Assembly (NCBI RefSeq): GCF_014207185.1
Contig: NZ_JACHCP010000008.1
Location: 1-64,000 of the forward strand
DNA: 64,000 nucleotides
Direction: 5' to 3'
Source of the DNA: Rhodanobacter sp. A1T4
Lineage (GTDB): Bacteria > Pseudomonadota > Gammaproteobacteria > Xanthomonadales > Rhodanobacteraceae
Position 1 is the stretch's first letter. Every line of letters begins with the position of its first letter. This document shows positions 55,317 through 64,000 of this stretch, piece after piece. A model generated the notes under the pieces. It searched no databases, was not told the DNA's origin, and saw only the letters and a list, made by a program, of their open reading frames with translations. Both the position numbers and the translations under genes were made by a program.

Positions 55317-56206
55317 GGCTGCTGTTCCAATAGTGCTTCGACCTCGGACAATCGCGGCATACCGCCTTGTGCACCAAGTCGTGACACGGACAGTGCAGCT
55401 GCGGCGCAAGCTTTTTTCACCGCGATGGCCAGACCTTCGTGCAGAAAAACTGCCAACGCGGCATTGAAGGTGTCGCCAGCGCCCGTGGTATCGACGACAT
55501 CGACATGAAAACCGCGCTGACGCGTCGGTTCTCCGTCTTCGCGGTACCAGGCACCTTCAGCGCCCCGCGTCAGCACGATGGGGCAGGGCACGCGCCGCAT
55601 CAGCGCTCGAAAGTCTTCGTTCGAATCGGCGTCTAACAGCGTCGCCAGCTCATGTTGGTTGGGTGTGACGTAGCGAACGAGCTTCAGCCACTCGGGCGAC
55701 AATGGCTGGGCGGGAGCGGGATTGAGGATCACCGGCACGCCGAGCTGGTGACCGAGTCGTACGGTGGCTTCCACTGTCTCAACGGGAATCTCCATCTGCA
55801 CCAGTACCGCATCAGCGCGTTCGATCAGCGCTTTCGCGCGCTCGACTTGCTCGGGTGTAACTCTGGCATTGGCGGCAGGTACCACGAGGATATGGTTGTC
55901 GCCCTGCGCCACGGTGATGGAGGCGGTACCACTGGCGCAGTTGTCGATCGAACAGACGTGTTCCAGATCGATGCCTTCATCCGTGAGTCCTAGCCGTAGT
56001 TGGCCACCGAACGCATCATCACCGAGTGCCCCGATGAGTGCCACCTGTGCCCCGAGTCGAGCGGCTGCCACGGCCTGATTGGCGCCTTTGCCGCCGTGTA
56101 CGGTGAGAAAGTGATCAGCCGTCAAGGTTTCGCCTGGTGCCGGAAAGCGTGGTGCCAGCGTGACCAAATCCATATTGATGCTACCGACAACGACGATGCG
56201 TGTCAT
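55313..56206 (-). CDS. rbsK: Ribokinase
   Basis: A 297-residue PfkB-family kinase that makes ribose 5-phosphate. Landmarks: VVGSINMDLVTLAPRFPAPGETLTA, HGGKGANQAVAAARLGA, the dimer-lid region and the catalytic DTTGAGDTFNAALAV (Asp base). It is the promoter-proximal gene of rbsKDACB on the minus strand. ATG 56206 lacks a purine-rich site (CGGTTTCTCCTT precedes it), so translation may be weak or use another signal. No RbsR-type regulator is in the window. Confidence 0.96.
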   Translation of the reverse strand: MTRIVVVGSINMDLVTLAPRFPAPGETLTADHFLTVHGGKGANQAVAAARLGAQVALIGALGDDAFGGQLRLGLTDEGIDLEHVCSIDNCASGTASITVAQGDNHILVVPAANARVTPEQVERAKALIERADAVLVQMEIPVETVEATVRLGHQLGVPVILNPAPAQPLSPEWLKLVRYVTPNQHELATLLDADSNEDFRALMRRVPCPIVLTRGAEGAWYREDGEPTRQRGFHVDVVDTTGAGDTFNAALAVFLHEGLAIAVKKACAAAALSVSRLGAQGGMPRLSEVEALLEQQP

Positions 56207-56436
56207 AAGGAGAAACCGTAGCGACGAAACGAAAGGGGAATAAGCATAAACGTAGGCATGTTATGTCGATGGAATCCAAGGCGATCTCTGTAGAGACGAT
56301 ATCAAAGGACGCGTGTGTCTGCCGTCGACAGCGCCGTACGTCAGTTGTGCGATAAATGATTGGCCGTAAAAAAGCATCCCGGCACGGGCCGGGATGCTTT
56401 TTGTCGGCGACACAACGACACCGTCGAACGATGAAC
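56207..56436. promoter_or_regulatory. Promoter region of rbsK, with the oprB terminator
   Basis: A 230-base gap between rbsK and oprB, both minus strand. It should hold the rbs promoter on the rbsK side (56207-56360) and the oprB terminator (56368-56402). GACGAAACGAAAG / CTTATTCCCC sequences near 56222-56245 are AT-rich but no operator can be named. Confidence 0.4.
56368..56402. terminator. Strong bidirectional terminator after oprB
   Basis: GCATCCCGGC (56374-56383) pairs with GCCGGGATGC (56388-56397) around ACGG, with six As on the left and five Ts on the right. On the minus strand it ends the oprB transcript 35 bases after its stop. Confidence 0.9.
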
Positions 56437-57765
56437 TCAGAACGTGAAGCCCATCTTCAGGCCGAGCACGAACGCGTTGCTGTTCTCGCTGGTGCCACCC
56501 GGGTGCAGGATGTATTGCAGGTTGGGGCGCAGGTAGACCGATGGAATCGGCGACCAGCTGTAGAACAACTCGGTGACGTACTCATTGCCGTCGCCGACGA
56601 TGACGTTTTCACCGGTGCGGATGTTGTTCTCCTGGACGTACTCGGCATAACGACTGTTGGCATTCGTGGCGCCCACCGCGAAGCCGATCATGTCATTGGC
56701 ACGTGCAAACGGGCCCTTGTATTCCATGCCCAGCGAAATCTGGCGATCGGTAGCTGCCGTATTGCGATCCGCCTGCGATACGTTGAGGAAGATCGACGTG
56801 CCAGTGCCGCCCGCGTCACCGCTGACCTGCTGGATGAAGTTGATATAGGCGCCGTACTCGCCATCACGTTGCAGCGCCGGCAGGCCGGTTTCGCCAGCCG
56901 GATCGTGATTGATGTCGTAATAGAGGTCCGAGCCCTTCGACGTGTTGTACCAGACACCGAACTTGTAACTGCCCGGCAGGCCGCCGGCCGTCGGTGCCCA
57001 GCCGAATTCCAATGGAATCAGGGCGCCGGTGGTGCCGCCGGGGAAGTCCGGAATCAGGCCCTTGCTCTCGGCGTACTGGTTGTTCACGTAGTTCGGATTG
57101 ACCTGATACGCACCCAACATCACATAGGTTTCTTTGGTGGTATTGAGCTTGATGTTGACGGCCCACTGGCTGGTCGGCCAGTTGACCCAGTAATTACCGA
57201 CAATATTGCCCGGCTGTGCGCCGCAGAAGGTAAGGTTCTGGAAGTCGCAGGAGAAAGCGGCGAAATCTGAGCCGACTGGGAGACGACCGGCCTTCACTAC
57301 CAGCGCGCCGTCGAAGAATTTCTGTTCCAGTGAGAATTCGGTCAGGTGCCAGGTCTGACCGCGACCATAGACTTCCTGGATCAGCTGGTTGTTGCCGATA
57401 TCGGCGTCGGCGCCGAGATTGCGACCGTTACGATCGGTGATCATCATGCGGAAGGTGGCGCCGTGCCAGCCCCACAGCTTGTCCAGATCCAGCGCTACGC
57501 CACCCTTCCACTGGTCCGTGTAACGGGTCAGGTGGGCGTCGCCGCCGGTAAAGTTGTGTGCCGCTTCACCACCGTAGCCGAGATCGAAGGTAATACCTTC
57601 GTCGGCGAGACGAGTTCGCTCGCCATTCCAGTCACCGAAAAGATAAGGGCTGGTGGTGAGATCATCAGCCGCGCGCGCCTGCGGAGCGACGAGACCCATG
57701 GCCAGACCCAGGCCAGCGAATGCTACTGCCCAAGCGAGCGGTTTTTTGCGTAGTGTTGAAGCCAT
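56437..57765 (-). CDS. Carbohydrate-selective porin, OprB family
   Basis: A 442-residue outer-membrane porin. The Sec leader runs to about residue 33 (MASTLRKKPLAWAVAFAGLGLAMGLVAPQARA-A). The mature part starts DDLTTSPYLFGDWNGERTRLADEGITFDLGY, the OprB N-terminal box, and ends on a Phe (MGFTF), as required for barrel assembly. It has alternating strands with many Gly, Asn and Tyr. Two Cys near SCDFQNLTFCGAQ may form a disulfide. ATG 57765 follows GGGAGAGATGG. It lies between the inositol operon and the ribose operon and probably lets sugars cross the outer membrane. Confidence 0.93.
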   Translation of the reverse strand: MASTLRKKPLAWAVAFAGLGLAMGLVAPQARAADDLTTSPYLFGDWNGERTRLADEGITFDLGYGGEAAHNFTGGDAHLTRYTDQWKGGVALDLDKLWGWHGATFRMMITDRNGRNLGADADIGNNQLIQEVYGRGQTWHLTEFSLEQKFFDGALVVKAGRLPVGSDFAAFSCDFQNLTFCGAQPGNIVGNYWVNWPTSQWAVNIKLNTTKETYVMLGAYQVNPNYVNNQYAESKGLIPDFPGGTTGALIPLEFGWAPTAGGLPGSYKFGVWYNTSKGSDLYYDINHDPAGETGLPALQRDGEYGAYINFIQQVSGDAGGTGTSIFLNVSQADRNTAATDRQISLGMEYKGPFARANDMIGFAVGATNANSRYAEYVQENNIRTGENVIVGDGNEYVTELFYSWSPIPSVYLRPNLQYILHPGGTSENSNAFVLGLKMGFTF

Positions 57766-57840
57766 GATGCCATCTCTCCCAATGGTGATGTGCCGAATGG
57801 TGAAGCGATTTGTTGCGTTGTTGCGTTGTGAATTTTTCAA

Positions 57841-57872
57841 CAGACAAAAGTGAAAATTCGTCTGTCACTTTT
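57841..57872. promoter_or_regulatory. Inverted and swapped motif pair upstream of oprB
   Basis: CAGAC-AAAAGTGA (57841-57853) is followed six bases later by GTCTG-TCACTTTT (57860-57872). Both CAGAC/GTCTG and AAAAGTGA/TCACTTTT are inverted repeats, but the modules stand in direct order. It lies about 75 bases before the oprB ATG, so it may be an operator of a sugar-responsive regulator. Confidence 0.5.
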
Positions 57873-58010
57873 AATGTTTATTATTTTTTTGTTACCGGCA
57901 TTTTCGAACGAATAATCACTGCGCTCAATGAGCAAGTACGTGATGCCTATTGTGTTTTTTCATGTTGCGTTGCAGGAAAAATAATCGCCACCATGCGCAG
58001 CAATCACGAC

Positions 58011-59534
58011 TCAATGCGTCGGCATGGCAAATTCGGCGCCAACAATCTCTTTATCTGCCAACCAGCGCTGTGTCACCGCCTTCTGACGCGTGTAGAAGCG
58101 CACTGCCTCGGGGCCATGCGCATGGTGATCGCCCATCAGGCTCTTTTTCCAGCCACCGAAACTGTGAAACGCCATCGGTACAGGAATAGGTACGTTGATG
58201 CCAATCATGCCAACTTGCACTCGATGCGCAAATTCGCGTGCGACGTGGCCATCACGGGTGAAGATCGCTGTGCCGTTGCCGTATTCATGCTGATCAACCA
58301 GCGTCAGTGCGCTGGCGAAATCGGGCACGCGCACCACGCACAGCACGGGACCAAATATCTCTTCCTTGTAAATGCGCATCGATGACGTGACGTGATCGAA
58401 CAGCGTTCCACCTAGAAAGAAACCCTGCTCGCAGCCGGCGACGCGATGGCCGCGACCATCAACCACCAATTCCGCACCAGCCGCTTCACCGTCATCGATA
58501 TAACCGGTGATCTTGTCGCGGTGCTGGCTGGTCACGACGGGCCCCATCTCGATCGTCTCGTCCATGCCGTCGCCGATGCGCAATGCACGAACCTTGGGTG
58601 CCAATTTTTCAACCAGCGTATTGGCAGTCGTTTCACCAACGGCAACAGCCACAGAAATAGCCATGCAGCGTTCGCCGGCGGCGCCATAACCGGCGCCCAT
58701 CAGTGCATCAACGGTTTTATCCATGTCCGCATCGGGCATTACGATCATGTGGTTCTTGGCGCCGCCGAGCGCCTGCACGCGCTTGCCGTTGGAAGTGCCA
58801 CGTGCATAGATGTATTCGGCGATGGGCGTCGAGCCAACGAAACTGATGGCTCGAATATCCTTGTGATCAAGCAGCGCGTCGACGGCGCCCTTGTCACCCT
58901 GCACGACATTGAATACGCCATCGGGCAGACCGGCTTCGGTAAGCAGCGCCGCGAGCAACAGTGCCGTTGAAGGATCGCGCTCGGACGGCTTGAGCACGAA
59001 GGTGTTGCCGCAGGCGATGGCCATCGGGAACATCCACATCGGCACCATGGCAGGGAAGTTGAATGGTGTGATGCCAGCACATACGCCGAGCGCCTGGCGC
59101 ATGGTCCAAGCGTCGATGCCGTTGGCGATCTGCTCGGTGTAGTCGCCCTTGAGCAGTTCGGGAATGCCGCAAGCGTATTCCACCACCTCCAAGCCGCGCA
59201 CCAGCTCACCTTTGGCATCGGACATCACCTTGCCGTGTTCACGGGTGATCGCAGCGGCGAGTTTGTCCATGTCACGCTCGATCAGCTCTTTGAACCGGAA
59301 CATCACGCGTGCGCGCTTCAGCGGCGGTGTTTGTGACCATGCGGGAAAGGCGGTCAGGGCGGATTGCACGGCGACATCCACTTCATGCGCATCGGCCAGC
59401 GCCACAGCACCGATCACTTCACCGCTGGCCGGGTTGTAGCTCGGGACGGTCGAACCTTTGCCGGCCTGATGACGGCCGCTGATGTAGTGGCCGATATGGA
59501 TGGGAGCAGGGGAGGGGGAGAGTTGGGCAGACAT
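58011..59534 (-). CDS. iolA: Methylmalonate-semialdehyde dehydrogenase (acylating), inositol pathway
   Basis: A 507-residue aldehyde dehydrogenase (MmsA type) that turns malonate semialdehyde into acetyl-CoA and CO2. Landmarks: [49 protein letters not shown], the catalytic Cys in [17 protein letters not shown] and [16 protein letters not shown] 59534 is preferred; ATG 59549 lies in frame upstream. It is the last gene of iolCDEBA, 60 bases after iolB, and feeds the end product of inositol breakdown into central metabolism. Confidence 0.95.
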   Translation of the reverse strand: MSAQLSPSPAPIHIGHYISGRHQAGKGSTVPSYNPASGEVIGAVALADAHEVDVAVQSALTAFPAWSQTPPLKRARVMFRFKELIERDMDKLAAAITREHGKVMSDAKGELVRGLEVVEYACGIPELLKGDYTEQIANGIDAWTMRQALGVCAGITPFNFPAMVPMWMFPMAIACGNTFVLKPSERDPSTALLLAALLTEAGLPDGVFNVVQGDKGAVDALLDHKDIRAISFVGSTPIAEYIYARGTSNGKRVQALGGAKNHMIVMPDADMDKTVDALMGAGYGAAGERCMAISVAVAVGETTANTLVEKLAPKVRALRIGDGMDETIEMGPVVTSQHRDKITGYIDDGEAAGAELVVDGRGHRVAGCEQGFFLGGTLFDHVTSSMRIYKEEIFGPVLCVVRVPDFASALTLVDQHEYGNGTAIFTRDGHVAREFAHRVQVGMIGINVPIPVPMAFHSFGGWKKSLMGDHHAHGPEAVRFYTRQKAVTQRWLADKEIVGAEFAMPTH

Positions 59535-59594
59535 AATGGGTGGTTCCATGAAAGGCGTTGTTGGATCAAGACGGTCTGGCTTGTTACAAAACAA

Positions 59595-60392
59595 TCAGCG
59601 CGGCATCAGCCAGTCGTGCGCCGGATCATTCTTGAAATGCCACTCGCGATGCGGGCCAGCCATTACGTTGAGGTAATAGCCGCGGTAACCGTGCGGCATC
59701 ACCACCGGGTGGTAGCCGCGTGGCACCATCACCACGTCGTGATCGCCTACGGCCATCGATTCATCGAGATCGCGTTCATCGGTATAGACGCGCTGAAAGG
59801 CAAAACCTTGCGGCGGATCGATCCGGTGGTAATAGGTTTCCTCCAGCGAGCTTTCCACCGGCAGGTTATCGGTATCGTGCTTGTGCGGTGGATAGCTGGA
59901 TGAGTTGGCGGCCGGAGTGACTACCTCGACCACGAGCAATGATTCGGCTGCTTCGGTTTCGGGCAGCACGTCGCATACGTAACGGGTGTTGCTGCCCTGG
60001 CCGCGCACCATGCGTTTCATGCTTGCCGCAGGGATCAATCGTGCTGGATGTTTTCCCGTTGCCGGTGCGCTCGCAAGGGCAAGCTCGGCCGCGTCGTGCG
60101 CATGAATCACAAACGTCGAACCGGGCGGCGCGTAGACCGCATCGGTCGAGCGATCCTCGAATACGCTGGTGCGGCCGCCCAGATTCGTCCAGTTCTCTTC
60201 ACCTACGGAAACGTCGATGCTGCCAGTAAGCACGACCAGGCAGCCTTCGCGGTCGGATGGCAAATCGAGATTCAGCGATTCGCCTGCAGCGAGTCGGACG
60301 CCTTCGAAGCCGACGTGCTTCCATCCAGCCGATTCCGGTGTGACCTTGACGATAGCGCGACCGTTAGGCGTCGATTTTACCAGCAGGCTCAT
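59595..60392 (-). CDS. iolB: 5-deoxy-glucuronate isomerase
   Basis: A 265-residue cupin-fold isomerase of the inositol pathway, making 2-deoxy-5-keto-D-gluconate. Landmarks: SLLVKSTPNGRAIVKVTPESAGWKHVGFEGVRL start, TPAANSSSYPPHKHDTDNLPVESSLEETYYHRIDPPQGFAFQRVYTD with the metal-binding His and Glu, and VPRGYHPVVMPHGYRGYYLNVMAGP. ATG 60392 overlaps the iolE stop, coupling the two. Confidence 0.95.
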   Translation of the reverse strand: MSLLVKSTPNGRAIVKVTPESAGWKHVGFEGVRLAAGESLNLDLPSDREGCLVVLTGSIDVSVGEENWTNLGGRTSVFEDRSTDAVYAPPGSTFVIHAHDAAELALASAPATGKHPARLIPAASMKRMVRGQGSNTRYVCDVLPETEAAESLLVVEVVTPAANSSSYPPHKHDTDNLPVESSLEETYYHRIDPPQGFAFQRVYTDERDLDESMAVGDHDVVMVPRGYHPVVMPHGYRGYYLNVMAGPHREWHFKNDPAHDWLMPR

Positions 60393-61300
60393 GCGGCCTC
60401 CTTCGTGCGGATGCCGTCAACCAGTCCGCGCAGCGTGCGATAACCCAGACTGGCGTAGGCGTAGCTTGGGGCGACGGCAGGGTCTTGCTCGGCCTCGACG
60501 ATCAGCCAACCCTTGTAATGATTTTTGCGCAGCAGTTCGATGATGCCGGCGAAATCGATGGCGCCATCACCCGGTACGGTGAATACGCCGTTCAACACGG
60601 AGTCCAGAAAGCTCCACTGACGATTGCGCGCATGACGGATGATCGCCGGGCGCACGTCCTTGCAGTGAACGTGGCATACGCGGCCGATGTGCTTGCCCAG
60701 AATGGTCAATGGATCACCACCGCCGAAATACGCATGGCCGGAATCGAACAGCAGGCCAACGTCCTCGCCGGTGTAAGCCATCACACGATCGATATCGTCC
60801 GGTGATTCAACATAGGCGCCCATGTGATGGTGATAGCCCAGTCGTACACCGCGCGTCAGCAAGTGTTTGCCGAACGCGGTGAGTCGCTCGCCGTAGCGCT
60901 TGAACGCGTCATCGTCAAAATGCGGACGCTTGTATAGCGGCACCTTGCGCTCGCCCTGGATCGCGTTGGCGACCTCGCCGTAGACCATCACCTTGCAGCC
61001 ATTCTCAGCGAGCAGGTTGAGATGCGATTCCACGGCTGCGATTTCTTCCTCCACCGATTGCGTGGCCAGACGGCCGGAGTACCAGCCGGAGACCACGTCC
61101 AACTGATAGCCGGCCATCAGCTCGCGCAGCGCAGCGGGGTCCTTGGGAAACTTGTTGCCCAGTTCGAAGCCCTGGTAGCCGATCTCGCGGCCTTCGCTCA
61201 ACGCAGTCGACAAGGGTATTTCACCGCCCAGCGAGGGCAGGTCGTCGTTGCTCCAGCTGATCGGATTGATGCCGATCTTTACTTCCAGAATCTCAGACAT
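60389..61300 (-). CDS. iolE: Inosose dehydratase
   Basis: A 303-residue TIM-barrel enzyme that dehydrates 2-keto-myo-inositol. Landmarks: IGINPISWSNDDLPSLGGEIPL, GFELGNKFPKDPAALRE, YHHHMGAYVESPDDIDR, and the metal-site patterns LLFDSGHAYFGGGD, HVHCKDVR and LIVEAEQDPAVA. Its 5' end overlaps the end of iolD by eight bases and its 3' end the start of iolB. Confidence 0.96.
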   Translation of the reverse strand: MSEILEVKIGINPISWSNDDLPSLGGEIPLSTALSEGREIGYQGFELGNKFPKDPAALRELMAGYQLDVVSGWYSGRLATQSVEEEIAAVESHLNLLAENGCKVMVYGEVANAIQGERKVPLYKRPHFDDDAFKRYGERLTAFGKHLLTRGVRLGYHHHMGAYVESPDDIDRVMAYTGEDVGLLFDSGHAYFGGGDPLTILGKHIGRVCHVHCKDVRPAIIRHARNRQWSFLDSVLNGVFTVPGDGAIDFAGIIELLRKNHYKGWLIVEAEQDPAVAPSYAYASLGYRTLRGLVDGIRTKEAA

Positions 61301-63200
61301 CGGATTTCACCTGCGTTGTTTTTTCTTGCACGGCATGGGGCCGCTGCTGTTGTTTGGCTAGTTCGTAATTGCGGCGCGCGTCAAGCACCACCGTGCGCGT
61401 GGATATTTCAGGTACCGCCACTTCCCACCAAGTGCCACCCTGTTCGGTGGTGCGGCGGTGATCGGTATTGATCGAGATCAGATAAGTCCGCTTGGCCGCA
61501 CGGGCTCGCGTCAATGCCTGCTCAAGTTCGGCGATGCTGCCGACGTGCTCGGCCTCGGCACCCATCGCGCGCGCGTGAGCGGCAAAGTCGATGGCAGGTG
61601 CACCTTCTTCGCCTTGCAGGCAGTCGTCCCACATATTGTTGAACGGTGCTCCGCCACAGGCCTGCTGCAAACGATTGATGCAGCCGTAGCCACGATTGTC
61701 GAGCACCACGACGATCAGCTTCATGCCAAGCATCACCGAGGTGGCGATTTCGGCATTCAGCATCAGGTAGCTGCCATCGCCCAGCATCACGATGACCTCG
61801 TGGTCGGGTTTGGCCATCTTTACGCCCAGACCGCCGGCAATCTCATAGCCCATGCAGGAGTAGCCGTACTCCATGTGATAGCCGCCGGGAGTTGTCGTGC
61901 GCCAGAGTTTTTCAAGCTCCGCGGGCAGCGTGCCCGCCGCGCAGACCACGATGTCGTTCTGCATCGACTGCGGATGTGAGCGCTGCACGGCACCGATGAT
62001 TTCACCGTCGTAGGGGAGAGTGCCATCCGGCAACTCGCGCTGTTCGGTGATGGTGCAGACGATATCGCGCCAGCCGTCGGCTTCATGCTTGGCGTTACCG
62101 TTCCACTGGCTGTCGGTACGCCAGCCGTTCAATGCGCTGGAAAGCGCGTCCAGGCCAAGCCGCGCATCGGCAAGGATTTCCAACCCACCGCCCTTGAGCG
62201 TGTCGTAGCCGTTGACGTTGAGCGTGATGATGTGGGCACCAGCAAACAGCGCGTTGGAGCCGGTAGTGAAATCCTGCAGCCGCGTGCCTACGGCGAGCAC
62301 GACATCGGCATTGGCCAGTAAAGCATTGGCTGCGGTGGAGCCGCATACGCCGGCCGGCCCCAACTGCAGCGGATGATCCCAGGCCAGCGCGCCCTTGCCC
62401 GCCTGCGTCTCGGCGACCGGGACGCCGTGGCTTTCGGCGAAGCTCAGCAATGACGCGCTGGCCTTGCTATAGAGCACACCTCCGCCGGCGATGAGCACGG
62501 GACGCTTGGCTGCACGGAGGGCAGCTGTCGCAGCGGCAATTTCGTCAGGTGTTGCGGGCAACGCGCGGAATGCATGGATGCGCGGTGCGAAAAAACTTTC
62601 CGGCCAGTCGTAGGCTTCGGTCTGCACGTCCTGCGGCAGCGCCAGCGTCACCGGACCGCACAGAGCTGGATCGGTCAGTACGCGCAGGGCACGCGGCAAC
62701 GCGGTGAGCAGTTGCTCGGGCTTCACGATGCGATCGAAATAGCGCGATACCGGACGCAGGCAGTCGTTGACGCTGACCGTGCCATCGGAGAAATCTTCCA
62801 GCTGCTGCAGAACCGGGTCGGGTGCGCGCGACACAAAGATGTCGCCGGGCAGCAATAAAACAGGGAGCCGATTGACGTGAGCCAACGCGGCCGACGTCAC
62901 CAGATTGGTGGCGCCCGGTCCGATCGAGCTGGTGACCGCCATCATGCGGCGGCGCATGTGCGCCTTGGCAAAGGCGATGGCGGCATTGGCCATGCCTTGT
63001 TCGTTGTGCGCGCGATAAGTTGGCAGGACCTCGCGCTGCTGATGGAGTGCCTCGCCAAGCCCAGCGACGTTACCGTGGCCAAAGATCGCGAACACACCGC
63101 CGAACAACGATACGATCTGGCCATCGTCATCGCGTACCTGTTGCGCGGCGAGATAGCGTACGAGCGCCTGCGCCATGGTCAGTCGAACGGTGTCACTCAT
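61293..63200 (-). CDS. iolD: 3D-trihydroxycyclohexane-1,2-dione hydrolase (ThDP enzyme)
   Basis: A 635-residue thiamine-diphosphate enzyme that opens the inosose-derived ring. Landmarks: FGGVFAIFGHGNVAGLGEAL with the catalytic-Glu region, VTSSIGPGATNLVTSAA, and the ThDP-binding motif from about 490 (MLGDGSYLMLNAEIATSVMLGMKLIVVVLDNRGYGCINRLQ). The length suits IolD. The ATG at 63200 overlaps the iolC stop by four bases. Confidence 0.96.
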   Translation of the reverse strand: MSDTVRLTMAQALVRYLAAQQVRDDDGQIVSLFGGVFAIFGHGNVAGLGEALHQQREVLPTYRAHNEQGMANAAIAFAKAHMRRRMMAVTSSIGPGATNLVTSAALAHVNRLPVLLLPGDIFVSRAPDPVLQQLEDFSDGTVSVNDCLRPVSRYFDRIVKPEQLLTALPRALRVLTDPALCGPVTLALPQDVQTEAYDWPESFFAPRIHAFRALPATPDEIAAATAALRAAKRPVLIAGGGVLYSKASASLLSFAESHGVPVAETQAGKGALAWDHPLQLGPAGVCGSTAANALLANADVVLAVGTRLQDFTTGSNALFAGAHIITLNVNGYDTLKGGGLEILADARLGLDALSSALNGWRTDSQWNGNAKHEADGWRDIVCTITEQRELPDGTLPYDGEIIGAVQRSHPQSMQNDIVVCAAGTLPAELEKLWRTTTPGGYHMEYGYSCMGYEIAGGLGVKMAKPDHEVIVMLGDGSYLMLNAEIATSVMLGMKLIVVVLDNRGYGCINRLQQACGGAPFNNMWDDCLQGEEGAPAIDFAAHARAMGAEAEHVGSIAELEQALTRARAAKRTYLISINTDHRRTTEQGGTWWEVAVPEISTRTVVLDARRNYELAKQQQRPHAVQEKTTQVKSDV

Positions 63201-64000
63201 GCGGTGGCCTCCACCCCATGTGCCTTTTCAACCGAAGATGTGGATATCGCACGTTCTCCCCGAGACTGTCGCCACAACGCTGCCAGTTCGGCAAAGTTGT
63301 TGCTTGCCCGTTCGATCAGCGCAGCATCATCAATGTCACCGCGCAGCCAGGCACGTGCCGGCTCCACAAAAATGCTGCGGCCCACAGCAAAGCCACGGCA
63401 ACTGTGGCTGTGTGCGGCGGCGGCAAAGCCGGCGGCAAGTTCGGCAAACGGCGCGTTGAGGCCAAGCAGCAATACGCCGCGGCAGTGTGGATCGCGTTCG
63501 GCGATCAGCGCATCGAGCGCCGCCCAGTCCTGCGCCGGCAGTGGCGCCAGCTTCCACCACTCGGGGCGGATACCAAGGTTGTAGATGCGCTTGAGCGAAC
63601 GCAGCACACGCTCACCCTGGCTCACCTGCACAGCGGGATTGGCTGGCGGAATCACTTCCAGCAGCAGTTCATGGCCGCTGGCGCGGGTGGCCGCATAAAG
63701 CGCGTGCAGCTGGGTTTCCTGCTCCAACCGCTGTTCCGGCGTGCCATCGGGATCGAACGGCACCAGGCACTTGACCACCTGTTCGACCGGCCACTGGATC
63801 AGTTCACTGCCCAGCGCGCGGCCAGCCTCGAATTCAAGCGGCAGCGAACCAGGCAGTTCAACCGGGCGGCCAATCCACCAGCCGCGGCCGGTGGCGTCAT
63901 TGAGTGCATCCTGGCCATAGCGGCCGTCGCACAGCAAACCGATGCGCTGGGTCAGTTCCAGACTTTTCTCGGTGCGCGCCACAGCCTGCACCAACAACTG
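63197..64000 (-). CDS. iolC: IolC fusion protein, C-terminal part (DUF2090 aldolase-like domain), partial
   Basis: The frame continues past the right edge, leaving 267 visible C-terminal codons. They contain the DUF2090 region: ELIQWPVEQVVKCLVPFDPDGTPEQRLEQE, ELLLEVIPP, IYNLGIRPEWWKLAPLPAQDW, GVLLLGLNAPFAELAAGFAAAAHS and GFAVGRSIFVEPARAWLRGDID. In proteobacteria this domain is fused behind the PfkB kinase IolC, giving combined 5-dehydro-2-deoxygluconokinase and 5-dehydro-2-deoxyphosphogluconate aldolase (IolJ-like) activity. The kinase half is outside the window. It overlaps iolD by four bases and opens the visible part of iolCDEBA. Confidence 0.9.
   Translation of the reverse strand, partial: QLLVQAVARTEKSLELTQRIGLLCDGRYGQDALNDATGRGWWIGRPVELPGSLPLEFEAGRALGSELIQWPVEQVVKCLVPFDPDGTPEQRLEQETQLHALYAATRASGHELLLEVIPPANPAVQVSQGERVLRSLKRIYNLGIRPEWWKLAPLPAQDWAALDALIAERDPHCRGVLLLGLNAPFAELAAGFAAAAHSHSCRGFAVGRSIFVEPARAWLRGDIDDAALIERASNNFAELAALWRQSRGERAISTSSVEKAHGVEATA

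Noticed and set aside
63197-63997. A stand-alone 266-codon gene at the right edge
   Set aside because: The apparent start is a TTG codon beside the window border and the frame stays open upstream; it is the C-terminal part of an IolC fusion.

Overview
The window looks like a chromosomal segment of a high-GC gammaproteobacterium of the order Xanthomonadales, most likely Rhodanobacteraceae (Dyella, Frateuria, Luteibacter or Rhodanobacter type). The reasons are an RpfE-type gene next to recJ, a small Xanthomonadales-type protein at the left edge, a YciI-BolA pair, and protein sequences close to Xanthomonas/Dyella versions of Smc, ZipA, RF2 and LysS. This placement comes from reading the sequence, not from a search.

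Layout. 1-5.4 kb: a partial small gene with a structured upstream element, a tRNA-Leu(UAA), a TraB-family protein and the agmatine-to-putrescine pair aguA/aguB. 5.7-12.9 kb: ABC-F ATPase (yheS), rpfE, recJ, a SpoIIAA-like protein, then asparagine synthetase preceded by what reads as an Asn-codon transcription attenuator. 13.0-24.8 kb: an oxidative, non-phosphorylating pentose cluster (IlvD/Edd-type aldonate dehydratase, periplasmic mutarotase, three-gene ABC sugar transporter, GntR regulator, 2-oxoglutarate-semialdehyde dehydrogenase, AraD1/GguC-type dehydratase, Gfo/Idh aldose dehydrogenase). 24.9-40.5 kb: mostly housekeeping (prfB with its programmed frameshift, lysS, acyltransferase, yciI-bolA, a large membrane protein, smc, zipA, a hybrid histidine kinase, a YoaK-family protein). 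40.5-64 kb: a sugar catabolic island with the xylose isomerase pathway and XylFGH transporter, a TPR protein, the rbsKDACB ribose operon, an OprB-type porin and the myo-inositol operon iolCDEBA, cut off at the right edge inside iolC.

Working together. Arabinose or a related sugar would be epimerised in the periplasm, imported by ChvE-GguAB, oxidised by the Gfo/Idh enzyme, dehydrated twice and oxidised to 2-oxoglutarate. Xylose has a separate isomerase/kinase route controlled by XylR. Ribose and inositol have their own complete sets, and the porin between them probably supplies outer-membrane entry.

Most notable points: (1) a 40-codon leader peptide with eight Asn codons followed by mutually exclusive hairpins ahead of asnB; (2) a transporter of actinobacterial character (lipoprotein binding protein, three GTG starts, CTC-rich leucine codons) inside a proteobacterial pathway; (3) a 13-bp motif shared exactly by the two control regions of that pathway; (4) the rpfE-recJ and prfB-lysS blocks separated by this material; (5) a strongly folded element upstream of the first gene.
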